From CAZFYZ01 sp964523735 (GTDB taxonomy: Bacteria; Armatimonadota; UBA5829): a stretch of DNA of 13,735 bases. Under the pieces are notes generated by a model. It saw only the letters and a program-made list of their open reading frames with translations. It was not told where the DNA came from and searched no databases. Of the stretch, positions 1-6,836 are shown in pieces. A program made the translations under genes and the position numbers. The stretch is taken from NCBI GenBank assembly GCA_964523735.1, contig CAZFYZ010000109.1, forward strand, positions 1-13,735, in the 5' to 3' direction. The first letter of the stretch is position 1, and every line of letters starts with the position of its first letter.

Positions 1-475
1 GCGTCCCACTCACGTTGCCGACGATGCGGGCAGAGGGGGCACGGATCACGCTGGAGGCCCCGGCCGTGAGCGAGAGGCCGCCGTTTGCGCCCCCGGTGCG
101 GTTATTCTCGACCACCAGCCCCGTGGCGTCGATCTCGCTGCCGCCGCCCGCTTCCAACATGAGGCCGCCGCTACTGGCCGTGGCGACGTTGTCGGCCACG
201 CGCACATCGGCCGGGTGGGTCGAGGCCGGGTGGACCTCCCAGCCCTTGGAGAGCACGGCGAACTTCTTGATGTTAAGACACGCCGCCACCTGGGCGTCGC
301 GCTGCATCTGGTCGTAGATCGCGTAGCCGCGCTTGCCGACGAGATCGTCCGGGTTGTAAGGCGCGATCTGCGCGAGTGACGTGAGGCTTCCCCTCGCCGA
401 GGCTATCTCGCCGAGCGGTGGCGATCTCCGTGAAGAAAGCTTCTCCGCGAATCTTGTGAGGATGGATGTTGGCAT
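1..475 (-). CDS. Phage portal protein N-terminus (DUF935/Mu gp29-like) fused to beta-helix repeats; partial
   Basis: The frame opens at ATG 475, five bases after a perfect AGGAGG (481-486), and stays open for 158 codons to the window edge, so the C-terminus is missing. Residues about 40-98 look like the start of a Mu gp29-type (DUF935) portal protein, with YAIYDQMQRDAQVAACLNIK at 51-70 and the typical VLSKGWEVHPAS at 74-85. A portal forms the dodecameric ring at one capsid vertex through which DNA is packaged. After about residue 98 the character changes to glycine-rich units of 27-29 residues, GGLMLEAG at 103-110 and GGLSLTAG at 132-139, each followed by a V/I-xx-N turn. These resemble Pmp-like or other right-handed beta-helix surface proteins, not a portal. 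The fusion could be real or an assembly join. Position downstream of the terminases supports the portal call; the role of the second part is unknown. Confidence 0.6.
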   Translation of the reverse strand, partial: MPTSILTRFAEKLSSRRSPPLGEIASARGSLTSLAQIAPYNPDDLVGKRGYAIYDQMQRDAQVAACLNIKKFAVLSKGWEVHPASTHPADVRVADNVATASSGGLMLEAGGGSEIDATGLVVENNRTGGANGGLSLTAGASSVIRAPSARIVGNVSGT

Positions 476-510
476 TGGTTCCTCCTTTGCAAACATATGT
501 TCTACTGTCA

Positions 511-546
511 AAGCAAAGAAAAGCACCCCCCAGAAGGAGGGTGTTT
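511..546 (-). terminator. Rho-independent terminator after mscL
   Basis: On the minus strand, arms 546-536 and 531-521 pair over 11 positions (one mismatch, one G-T) around a four-base loop, followed by a T-rich tract TTCTTTGCTT. It lies 65 bases past the mscL stop and 36 bases before the portal start, so mscL transcripts should largely end before the portal gene. Confidence 0.7.
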
Positions 547-610
547 GGCTAAGCAACTGTACTGTATGTCAGATTGAAGGCTCTGTTCAATATATATGCA
601 TGCTGGTTGA

Positions 611-1033
611 TCAGCCCAGCTCAGACGTGCACATCGGACACCGGCTCGCGTCGACGGCGATCTGGGACTTGCAAAATGGGCAGTCCTTGGTGGTTGCCGC
701 CTCGGGCTTGCGCATCCTGTTGACCACTCGAATCATCAGGAAGATCGCGAACGCAACGATGATGAAGTTGATCACAGTATTGACAAACATTCCGTAGTTA
801 ACGGTAGCGGCGCCCGCCGCCTTGGCCGCCGCCACGCTCGGGTAACTGCCACCCGACAGGTTCACGAACAGGTTGCTGAAGTCAACCTTGCCCAGCAGCA
901 AGCCGATCGGTGGCATGATCACATCATCCACTAATGAAGTGATGATCTTGCCGAAAGCGACGCCGAGGATGATGCCGACGGCCATGTCGATCATATTGCC
1001 GCGCATCACGAAGGTTCTGAACTCCTTGAACAT
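611..1033 (-). CDS. mscL: Large-conductance mechanosensitive channel MscL
   Basis: The 140-residue product is a full-length MscL, the inner-membrane pentamer that opens under membrane tension to release solutes during osmotic downshock. The N-terminal helix (MFKEFRTFVMRGN) leads into TM1 (about 14-44, MAVGIILGVAFGKIITSLV, then the conserved DDVIMPPIG). A periplasmic loop with YPSVAAAKAAGAATVNYG follows, then TM2 (about 82-104). The tail carries four cysteines in two CPxC pairs (C118, C121, C132, C135), a zinc-ribbon-like ending that I recall from other MscL proteins. The start is ATG 1033 with GAGGTG upstream. The gene lies between large terminase and portal in the same direction, 79 bases from terL, with its own terminator. 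That is an unusual place for a core osmoregulation gene and suggests a cassette inserted in a phage module. Identity is secure; any phage role is inference. Confidence 0.96.
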   Translation of the reverse strand: MFKEFRTFVMRGNMIDMAVGIILGVAFGKIITSLVDDVIMPPIGLLLGKVDFSNLFVNLSGGSYPSVAAAKAAGAATVNYGMFVNTVINFIIVAFAIFLMIRVVNRMRKPEAATTKDCPFCKSQIAVDASRCPMCTSELG

Positions 1034-1056
1034 TGACCTACACCTCTTGTCTGAAT

Positions 1057-1070
1057 CAGAGCTAGCTCTG
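1057..1070. promoter_or_regulatory. 14-bp perfect palindrome upstream of mscL
   Basis: CAGAGCTAGCTCTG is a perfect inverted repeat centred 31 bases before the mscL start, in the 79-base terL-mscL gap. It could be an operator or part of a leader hairpin. No convincing -35/-10 pair was found beside it. Confidence 0.3.
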
Positions 1071-1112
1071 CTAATACGTTATGCACGAGCTATGGATATC
1101 CTTCGTATGTCT

Positions 1113-2456
1113 CTACCATCCGACGGGGGCCGCGCGGTCGCCCGAAGTGAGGTAAGCGTCACTGCCGCTGGCGCAGTTCGCCTGCCGGCAACCCAGCGCA
1201 AGCGCAATAACCAGATCGTCGTGGAAGCCGGTGCGAGCGTTCAGACGGACGTTGCCGGCACTTGTGAGCTCGTATTCGAAGTACTGCAGTTCTCTCATAA
1301 GCTGCTCGTCGCGCGGGATGTGGATGGTCCGTTGGGCAAAGCGCATCGCCAGTCGCTCGACCAGATCTCGTTTCGACTGATTGGTGAAAGTGAACCCCTG
1401 GACACTGATCTCGCTGCCGGTCTCGAGTAGCCTGGACTGAAGCTGCTCGAGCAGAGGATCGCCGATCGAGTTCTGGTCGGCAAGCGCGGCAGTCACCTTG
1501 TGAGTCGCCAGGAACTCGGCCACTCGCTCGATCTGAGCGCTCCAGCCGGTGCGGTTGAACCTGTCCATGCCCACCACTGTGACCCCTGATTCGCCCACTG
1601 CAAGGGCAATCACGGCGGTGTAGTCGGAGTAGCGCGCCCAGTCGATACCGGCGACGACACAGTCATGGGCTATGGGTCGGGAGCCGAGGGTCGAGACGGA
1701 CGCAGCTTCGATGTCTTCCCATGCAAAGACGGCGCTCTGGTCGTCTATGAACTGGGCTTCGTACTCGACGGCAAACTGCCTCGGGCTCATCTCCAGGCGC
1801 TGGGACTCGATGTATTCCCTGCTGATGTGCGGGTTTGCCCAGGATGGGAAGGAGAAGGAGCTGATTTGTGATTTCGGATTTGTGATTTGTGATTGTGACC
1901 GCTCCCCCGCCGCCTGCTGGCCTCGCTTGAATGCCTGATAGAAGTGGTTCTTGCCAAAGGGAGTGGAGATCAGGACCAACTGGCCGTTCCGGTCGGCGAG
2001 CATGGGCGCGATCACTTCCCTTACAACCGCATCACGTACGTAAGCGGCTTCATCCACTATCACACGATCCGCCGAGTGACCTCTCAGATTGCGGCCGTCC
2101 TCGTCGGCTGTCCTGGCCATGATCACGCTGCGGCCTATGGTGATACGCGGGTAAGGAGTCTTCACTGCCTTGGTAATGGTCCGGGTGAACGGAGAGTCTA
2201 TCAGCAGACGCTCGACAGCATCCGAAATGAGCCGGCTTTGGTCATAGGTTGGGGAGACGATCATCTGAACGCTGCCGGGCCTCAGGATCGCTGTCGTTGC
2301 CGCGTCGATGGCGGCGGATTCGGTCTTCCCCCAACGCCTGCCGCAGGATGCGACTTTGGTGCGGGACTCATCCAGAAGCCACTGCCGCTGTGTGTCGTGC
2401 GGCTCCCATCCCCAGAGCGCCTTTGCCAGGCGCAGTCTCTTCTCGCTGTCGGTCAA
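1113..2456 (-). CDS. terL: Phage terminase large subunit (Mu gp28-like, ATPase plus nuclease)
   Basis: The 447-residue product is the packaging motor that cuts concatemeric or host-joined DNA and pumps it into the prohead. The ATPase half shows a Walker A-type loop SCGRRWGKTESAA (37-49), Walker B RVIVDEAAYV (131-140) and coupling motif LISTPFG (162-168). The RNase H-like nuclease half shows GIDWARYSDYTAVIAL (270-285), ALADQNSIGDPLLEQL (324-339) and FHDDLVIALALG (411-422), giving the expected acidic residues D272, D328 and D413/D414. The start is TTG 2456, preceded by AAAGGAGA with good spacing. Residues 187-198 (SQSQITNPKSQI), in the linker between the two halves, come from a simple-sequence insertion that keeps the frame. 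The gene overlaps terS by 89 bases. All catalytic motifs are present, so it may still be functional. Confidence 0.93.
   Translation of the reverse strand: MTDSEKRLRLAKALWGWEPHDTQRQWLLDESRTKVASCGRRWGKTESAAIDAATTAILRPGSVQMIVSPTYDQSRLISDAVERLLIDSPFTRTITKAVKTPYPRITIGRSVIMARTADEDGRNLRGHSADRVIVDEAAYVRDAVVREVIAPMLADRNGQLVLISTPFGKNHFYQAFKRGQQAAGERSQSQITNPKSQISSFSFPSWANPHISREYIESQRLEMSPRQFAVEYEAQFIDDQSAVFAWEDIEAASVSTLGSRPIAHDCVVAGIDWARYSDYTAVIALAVGESGVTVVGMDRFNRTGWSAQIERVAEFLATHKVTAALADQNSIGDPLLEQLQSRLLETGSEISVQGFTFTNQSKRDLVERLAMRFAQRTIHIPRDEQLMRELQYFEYELTSAGNVRLNARTGFHDDLVIALALGCRQANCASGSDAYLTSGDRAAPVGW
1863..1898. repeat. Simple-sequence insertion inside terL
   Basis: A degenerate short tandem motif built from GATTTGTGATT and TTCGGATTT units spans 36 bases (a multiple of three). 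It is much more AT-rich than the flanking coding sequence and adds residues 187-198 to TerL. The stretch is Q/S/N-rich, unlike the rest of the protein, and sits between the ATPase and nuclease domains where an insertion would be tolerated. Confidence 0.7.
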
Positions 2457-2889
2457 GTGCGTCTCCTTTCGGGATCGAGGTCAGAGGTCGGGGGTCCGAG
2501 GTCCGACTGGGTGGATCGTCAGGAATACAGCCGATGCGGTTGATGACATCGGCCAGCGCGTCTGAAGGGTCGGCCTCGGAGGTTTCGTATGCGCCGCTCA
2601 GCTTGAGGATATCGAGCAGCAGCTTGGGATCAAGCTTGTTCTTTGGGTCAGTCCTGGCCTCGGCGCTTGTCATGTCACAGAGCGCGGCCGCAGCGTTCAG
2701 GGCCGCCTGCCTGGCAAGCCGGGCGAGTGATCGCTTCTGATCGGCTTCTCGCCTGCGCAGGGCCTCGGCGAAGTCCGGCATGGTCATCCAGCCCAGAAGC
2801 GTCTTGAGGCGGACGCCAAGCGATTCGGCAACGACGGATTCGGGATAGCTCAGCAGTAGTTCAACGGCTTGGGCTCGGCGCGCGTTCAT
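2368..2889 (-). CDS. terS: Phage terminase small subunit-like protein
   Basis: The start ATG 2889 is preceded by AAGGAGG five bases away; the frame is open further upstream but has no better start. The 173-residue product begins with a helix-turn-helix of small-terminase type: VVAESLGVRLKTLLGWMTMP (19-38), followed by DFAEALRRREADQ. Then comes an Ala-rich helical stretch (52-72) and an acidic helix with LDPKLLLDILKLSGAYET (86-103). Small terminases bind the packaging site on phage DNA and recruit the large subunit; the adjacent terL fits this. Residues 128-138 (SRTSDPRPLTS) are encoded by a simple-sequence insertion. Everything after that is read in a frame overlapping the first 89 bases of terL, so the last 35 residues are probably not native. 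The family is assigned by architecture and context, not by a diagnostic motif. Confidence 0.75.
   Translation of the reverse strand: MNARRAQAVELLLSYPESVVAESLGVRLKTLLGWMTMPDFAEALRRREADQKRSLARLARQAALNAAAALCDMTSAEARTDPKNKLDPKLLLDILKLSGAYETSEADPSDALADVINRIGCIPDDPPSRTSDPRPLTSIPKGDALDRQREETAPGKGALGMGAARHTAAVASG
2477..2506. repeat. GAGGTC-type simple-sequence insertion at the end of terS
   Basis: Four degenerate copies of a GAGGTC/GGGGTC motif lie in 30 bases, just before the terL ribosome binding site. They encode SRTSDPRPLTS in TerS. This is a second simple-sequence tract in the same two-gene unit, different in sequence from the one in terL. Confidence 0.65.
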
Positions 2890-3082
2890 AATAGCCTCCT
2901 TGATAAGCAGCTGCGGAAGTGCGAACACATGTTCCCTCCCATAATTACAAGTCACTTCAGAGGCCAAGAAGTACTCCGTACTCGTGAGGTATTTCCGAGA
3001 AATGTTGTTCACTAGTTGTTAATGACGCTTCGTTTCGCCTATTGCGCCCGCGGGAAGATGTACCTTGTAGACTGCACGAATT

Positions 3083-4873
3083 ATGTGGGTGCGGACACCA
3101 GATATGCAGCCCGAACCATCTCATACCGAACTTGGCCATCTGATCGGCGCCGCTCGTGGAACAGAGCCGTGTGACGTTGCTCTCGAGGGGGGTTTTGTCG
3201 TCAACGTATTCACCGGGGAGATAATGAGGGCGGACGTCGGTATAGTGGGCGGACGCATCGCGGCCGTGAGCACAAACGGCAGGATCCAGGCCCAACGAAA
3301 GGTGGATGTCACCGGGCTTCTGCTCACTCCCGGGCTGATCGATGCACATATGCATCTCGAGAGCAGTATGCTCACTCCCGCTGAGTTCGCGAGGGCTGTA
3401 CTGCCTCTGGGGACTACTTCCGTTGTCCTGGACCCTCACGAGATCGCCAGTATCGCCGGCGCCGAGGGCATCCGGGAGCTGATGATTGCCTGCCAGGACT
3501 TGCCGCTTCGATTCCACTTCATGATTCCTCCCGCGCTGCCTGCAAATGAACTGGACGAGCCCGCGGCACGCCTGGACACCGACGAAATAGCGGCCTTCGC
3601 CGACCTGGCGGATGTGCTGGGGATCGCGGAGGAGACGGACTTGGAGGGGGTGCTGTCAGCACGGCCCGAGGTGCTGGCGAGGATAGCCTGCATGCCCGGC
3701 AAAGTGATAGACGGCCACGCGCCCGGGCTCAGCGAGTGCGACCTGCAGGCGTGCGCCGCGGCAGGGATCAGCTCCGATCACGAGTCCACCAACTACTGGG
3801 AGGCCATGGACAAGCTCCGCAGCGGAATGTACCTGATGATCAGGGAGGGTTCGGCTGCCAAAGACCTGGACGAGTTGATCGGTGTCGTGGATGCTAACAC
3901 GGAGCGTCGATGTCTGTTGGTGACGGATGACCTGACGCCCGTTGACATCGTGGTTCACGGCCATATGGATCACCTGCTGCGGCGAGCGGTTGCGCACGGT
4001 GTAAGCCCGGTTCAGGCGATACGGATGGCGACGCTCAATGCTGCCCAGAGGTTCAAGATCGACTGCCTTGGAGCGATCGCGCCGGGGTATGCGGCGGACA
4101 TTGCAGCCTTCGAGGACCTGTCGGAGTTTCGTGCCGCTCTGGTTGTCGCGAAGGGCGAAGTGATCGCGGCGGACGGCAGAATGGTGGTTTCTCTGCACCA
4201 CCACCGTTGGGATGATCGGCTCACGCGGTCGGTGCGTTTGTCGCCAATCGCGACAGCGGACCTCACGATCCCGGCGATGGGAGGAGTGGCTCGGGTGATT
4301 CAGGCCAGCGGCGGCCGGATCGCCACCAGTCAGTTACTCACCGCCCCTTCCTCGCTATCCGGCCGGATTGCCGCAGACGTGGTCAGGGATATTCTGAAGA
4401 TCGTTGTTGTGGAGAGGCACGGTAGGAGCGGCTCGATCGGCTTGGGCCTGGTGAATGGGTTTGGACTGAAGCGTGGAGCGATAGCCTCGAGCGTGGCGCA
4501 CGACGCACACAACATAGTGGCCACTGGTGCAAGCGACTCGGAGATTCTGCGCGCGATCATGCGCGTTGCCGAGATGGAAGGCGGCCTGGCGGTTGTTGCG
4601 GGTAGTGAGGTGGTCGCTGACCTGCCGCTGCCGATCGGCGGGCTGATGTCAAAGCTCGATGCAGGCGATGTAACACGGAAGCTGCGGAGGATCGACGAGG
4701 CCGCGCGCGGTCTGGGAAGCCGCATGGAGCATCCGCTGACGACGCTCTCATTCATGTGCCTGACGTCTGTCCCGGAGATCAGGATCACTTCCCAGGGGCT
4801 CGTGGATGTGGCGCGTGGTGAGATCGTGCCGCTGTTTGTGGAAGAGGCTTACACCGAACGCATTGCGGGCTAG
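3083..4873 (+). CDS. ade: Adenine deaminase
   Basis: The 596-residue product is adenine deaminase (EC 3.5.4.2), an amidohydrolase that turns adenine into hypoxanthine and ammonia in purine salvage. Visible family motifs in order are VVNVFTGEI (39-47), LIDAHMHLESSMLTP (85-99, metal-binding HxH), VVLDPHEIA (114-122), IDGHAPGLS (209-217), ISSDHES (229-235), MIREGSAAK (252-260), TDDLTP (281-286) and GAIAPGYAADI (330-340). The C-terminal domain has SSVAHDAHNIVATG and ends normally. Length fits the family (about 575-600). The start is uncertain: neither ATG 3083 nor ATG 3104 has a good ribosome binding site. It is divergent from terS and convergent with trmFO; the REP-like array begins 27 bases after its stop. 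It appears intact. Confidence 0.95.
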   Translation: MWVRTPDMQPEPSHTELGHLIGAARGTEPCDVALEGGFVVNVFTGEIMRADVGIVGGRIAAVSTNGRIQAQRKVDVTGLLLTPGLIDAHMHLESSMLTPAEFARAVLPLGTTSVVLDPHEIASIAGAEGIRELMIACQDLPLRFHFMIPPALPANELDEPAARLDTDEIAAFADLADVLGIAEETDLEGVLSARPEVLARIACMPGKVIDGHAPGLSECDLQACAAAGISSDHESTNYWEAMDKLRSGMYLMIREGSAAKDLDELIGVVDANTERRCLLVTDDLTPVDIVVHGHMDHLLRRAVAHGVSPVQAIRMATLNAAQRFKIDCLGAIAPGYAADIAAFEDLSEFRAALVVAKGEVIAADGRMVVSLHHHRWDDRLTRSVRLSPIATADLTIPAMGGVARVIQASGGRIATSQLLTAPSSLSGRIAADVVRDILKIVVVERHGRSGSIGLGLVNGFGLKRGAIASSVAHDAHNIVATGASDSEILRAIMRVAEMEGGLAVVAGSEVVADLPLPIGGLMSKLDAGDVTRKLRRIDEAARGLGSRMEHPLTTLSFMCLTSVPEIRITSQGLVDVARGEIVPLFVEEAYTERIAG

Positions 4874-4900
4874 CAGCCATCGGACAAAGTATCGCCATGG

Positions 4901-5475
4901 GTTGTAGCAGGCGTCTCCGACGCCCGGGGGACGGGGGTTCAGAGAACCCGACTACAAGAGCACATCACCAATCACCGAACGTGGTGTTGTAGAAGGCGTC
5001 TCCGACGCCCCGGGGGTGGGGTTCGGAGAACCCGACTACAACAGCACATCAAGAATCACCGGACACGGTGTTGTAGCAGGCGTCTCCGACGCCAGGGGAT
5101 GGGGGTTNNNNNNNNNNNNNNNNNNNNNNNNNNNNNNNNNNNNNNNNNNNNNNNNNNNNNNNNNNNNNNNNNNNNNNNNNNNNNNNNNNNNNNNNNNNNN
5201 NNNNNNNGAGAACCCAACTACAACAGCACATCACGAATCACCGAACATGGCGTTGTAGCAGGCGTCTCCGACGCCAGGGGATGGGGTTCAGAGAACCCAA
5301 CTACAACAGCACATCACCAATCACAGGACACGGTGTTGTAGCTGGCGTCTCCGACGCCAGGGGATGGGGGTTCAGAGAACCCGACTACAACAGCACATCA
5401 CGAATCACCGGACACGGTGTTGTAGCTGGCGTCTCCGACGCCCGGGGGGTGGGGTTCGGAGAACCCGACTACAAC
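4901..5475. repeat. REP/BIME-like tandem array of paired hairpins (84-bp period)
   Basis: Units begin at 4901, 4986, 5070, 5252, 5335 and 5419; gap-free spacings are 83-85 bases. Each unit reads: head GTTGTAG, two bases, hairpin GGCGTC-TCC-GACGCC, a G-rich linker of 8-10 bases, hairpin GGGTTC-(A/G)GA-GAACCC, two bases, then CTACAAC (the head in reverse). Between units is a conserved spacer around CACATCAC. The unit is therefore two copies of one element in inverted orientation, closed by a 7-bp outer stem (6 bp in the first copy). A short head next to an imperfect palindrome, in inverted pairs between convergent genes, is the layout of enterobacterial REP/BIME elements, whose GTAG head is recognised by RAYT transposases. 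The array is broken by an assembly gap and ends inside trmFO. No RAYT gene is in the window. Confidence 0.85.
5108..5207. other. Assembly gap (100 N)
   Basis: Exactly 100 undetermined bases fall within a REP-like unit. The sequence on the left stops at GGGGGTT and that on the right resumes at GAGAACCC, so both edges lie in the same hairpin. The true gap may be a couple of bases or any number of further 84-bp units. Confidence 0.98.
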
Positions 5476-6785
5476 AACATGCCCGCCACAAACTCCTCCA
5501 TAGCCCTACCCGCTCGCTCCGCCTTGAGCTGCTTGGACTCGCGCTTGTGGTGCTTGCCCTCCAGGGGCGGGAGGATGCCGAAGTTGGAGTTCATGGGCTG
5601 GAAAGTCTCGATCGGGCAGTTGGCGACGTGGTCGAGGAGGGCGCCGATCATAGTTTCTCTTGGCGGGATCAGCGGCTCGTGACCGAGAGCGACCTGCGCG
5701 GCGTTGATACCTGCCACAATGCCAGATGCCGCAGATTCCATGTAACCCTCGACTCCCACAAGCTGGCCGGCGAAGAAGAGCCGGCTGTCCGTTTTGGCGT
5801 TGAGCGCGGCAGTCAGCAAGTTCGGCGAGTCGATATAGGTGTTGCGGTGGACCGCTCCAAAGCGAACGAACTCCGCGTGCTCGAGGCCGGGGATCATCCT
5901 GAAGACTCGGTCTTGCTCGGACGGCTTCAGTTGGGTCTGGAAGCCAACAAGGCCATAGACCGTGCCGTCCGCGTTCTCCTGCCTTAGCTGAACGACTGCA
6001 TGCGGACGTTTGCCGGTGCGGGGATCGCGGAGCCCAACCGGTTTCATGGTGCCGAATGCGAGGGAGTCACGCCCCCGTCCCGCTATCACCTCGACCGGCA
6101 GGCAGCCCTCGAAGTAGGACGCCTGGCGCTCTTCGGGCAAATGGAGGTGGGCGATCTCAGCCGCCAGCAGTGCATCAATGAAAGCCTCATACTCCTCCCG
6201 AGTCATAGGACAGTTGAGGTATGCGGCTTCCCCCTTGTCATAACGCGACTGGCGGAAGACCTTATCGTAGTCGACGGACTGTGCGTCCACAGAGGGAGCG
6301 ATGGCATCAAAGAAGTGAAGGTTCTTCGCGCCCGTGAGGCTGATGATGCTCTCGCAGAGGGCTGGCGAACTCAGTGGGCCGGTGGCGATGATGCAGGGCC
6401 TGTCATCGGGGATCGATACGACTTCTTCACGAACGATCTCGATAAGGGGGTCTGATTCGATTCTGGCGGTTACCAGTTCGGCGAAGGCCTCTCTGTCGAC
6501 ACACAGCGCGTCGCCACCCGGAACCGACGACCGTTCAGCACAGTCCAGTATGATCGAGCCGAGGTGCCGCATCTCCCGCTTGAGAAGGCCGTGAGCCGTT
6601 GTTGGGGAATCGGACTTGAGCGAGCTGGAGCAGACCAACTCGGCCAGATTGCCTGTCCTGTGCGCAGGCGTCATAACGGCGGGGCGCATCTCGCACAAGC
6701 TAGCCTGAACGCCCTGGCGGGCGATCTGTGCTGCGGCCTCGCATCCGGCCAACCCGCCTCCCACAACCATCACTGAACTGCCCAT
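5469..6785 (-). CDS. trmFO: Methylenetetrahydrofolate-tRNA-(uracil-5-)-methyltransferase TrmFO
   Basis: The 438-residue flavoprotein makes 5-methyluridine at position 54 of the tRNA T-loop, using methylene-THF as carbon donor and FADH2 as reductant. The N-terminal Rossmann motif is VVGGGLAGCEAA (7-18), then CEMRP (31-35) and the family signature NLAELVCSSSLKSD (46-59) with Cys52. The catalytic cysteine is C228 in ASYFEGCLPVE (222-232). TMKPVGLRDPRTGKRPHAVV and GVEGYMESAASG are also typical. Length matches the family (about 435). The start is ATG 6785, just downstream of a good promoter; the ribosome binding site is weak. The last codons, Met-Leu-Leu-stop, run into the head of the final REP-like unit, which supplies the TAG. 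The gene is separated from the PEP-CTERM gene upstream by a terminator, so it is probably monocistronic. Confidence 0.96.
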   Translation of the reverse strand: MGSSVMVVGGGLAGCEAAAQIARQGVQASLCEMRPAVMTPAHRTGNLAELVCSSSLKSDSPTTAHGLLKREMRHLGSIILDCAERSSVPGGDALCVDREAFAELVTARIESDPLIEIVREEVVSIPDDRPCIIATGPLSSPALCESIISLTGAKNLHFFDAIAPSVDAQSVDYDKVFRQSRYDKGEAAYLNCPMTREEYEAFIDALLAAEIAHLHLPEERQASYFEGCLPVEVIAGRGRDSLAFGTMKPVGLRDPRTGKRPHAVVQLRQENADGTVYGLVGFQTQLKPSEQDRVFRMIPGLEHAEFVRFGAVHRNTYIDSPNLLTAALNAKTDSRLFFAGQLVGVEGYMESAASGIVAGINAAQVALGHEPLIPPRETMIGALLDHVANCPIETFQPMNSNFGILPPLEGKHHKRESKQLKAERAGRAMEEFVAGMLL

Positions 6786-6807
6786 AGACTGCTGTTACCC
6801 CCAGACA

Positions 6808-6836
6808 AGTATAGGGGCTGCGTGATGGTTAGGCAA
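6808..6836 (-). promoter_or_regulatory. Predicted sigma-70 promoter of trmFO
   Basis: On the minus strand TTGCCT (6836-6831) and TATACT (6813-6808) are separated by 17 bases. Transcription would start near 6801, giving a leader of about 16 nt. The -35 box overlaps the T-rich tail of the terminator of the upstream gene. Confidence 0.6.

Noticed and set aside
506..511. TTGACA on the minus strand before the portal gene as a promoter
   Set aside because: No -10 box at 16-18 bases; that position is the ribosome binding site.
2970..2982. AGTAC-TCC-GTACT hairpin between terS and ade
   Set aside because: The loop matches the REP-like element but the head and G/C-rich stem are missing; too short to call.
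2890..3012. N-terminal extension of terS to an upstream ATG
   Set aside because: ATG 2889 has a perfect AAGGAGG; the extension has none and its residues do not look like a terminase.
3064..3090. TTGTAGAC just before ade as another REP-like head
   Set aside because: The bases after it do not form the GGnnTC/GAnnCC hairpin, so the six-base match is probably chance.
4901..5475. CRISPR array
   Set aside because: The spacers between repeats are themselves nearly identical, units are 84 bases, and no cas genes are near.
5016..5682. Open plus-strand frame with a 28-residue repeat (GVVAGVSDARG, then EPDYNSTSRITGH) across the array
   Set aside because: The repeat period is 84 bases, a multiple of three, so any open frame repeats automatically. 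There is no ribosome binding site, it crosses the gap, and it runs antisense into trmFO.
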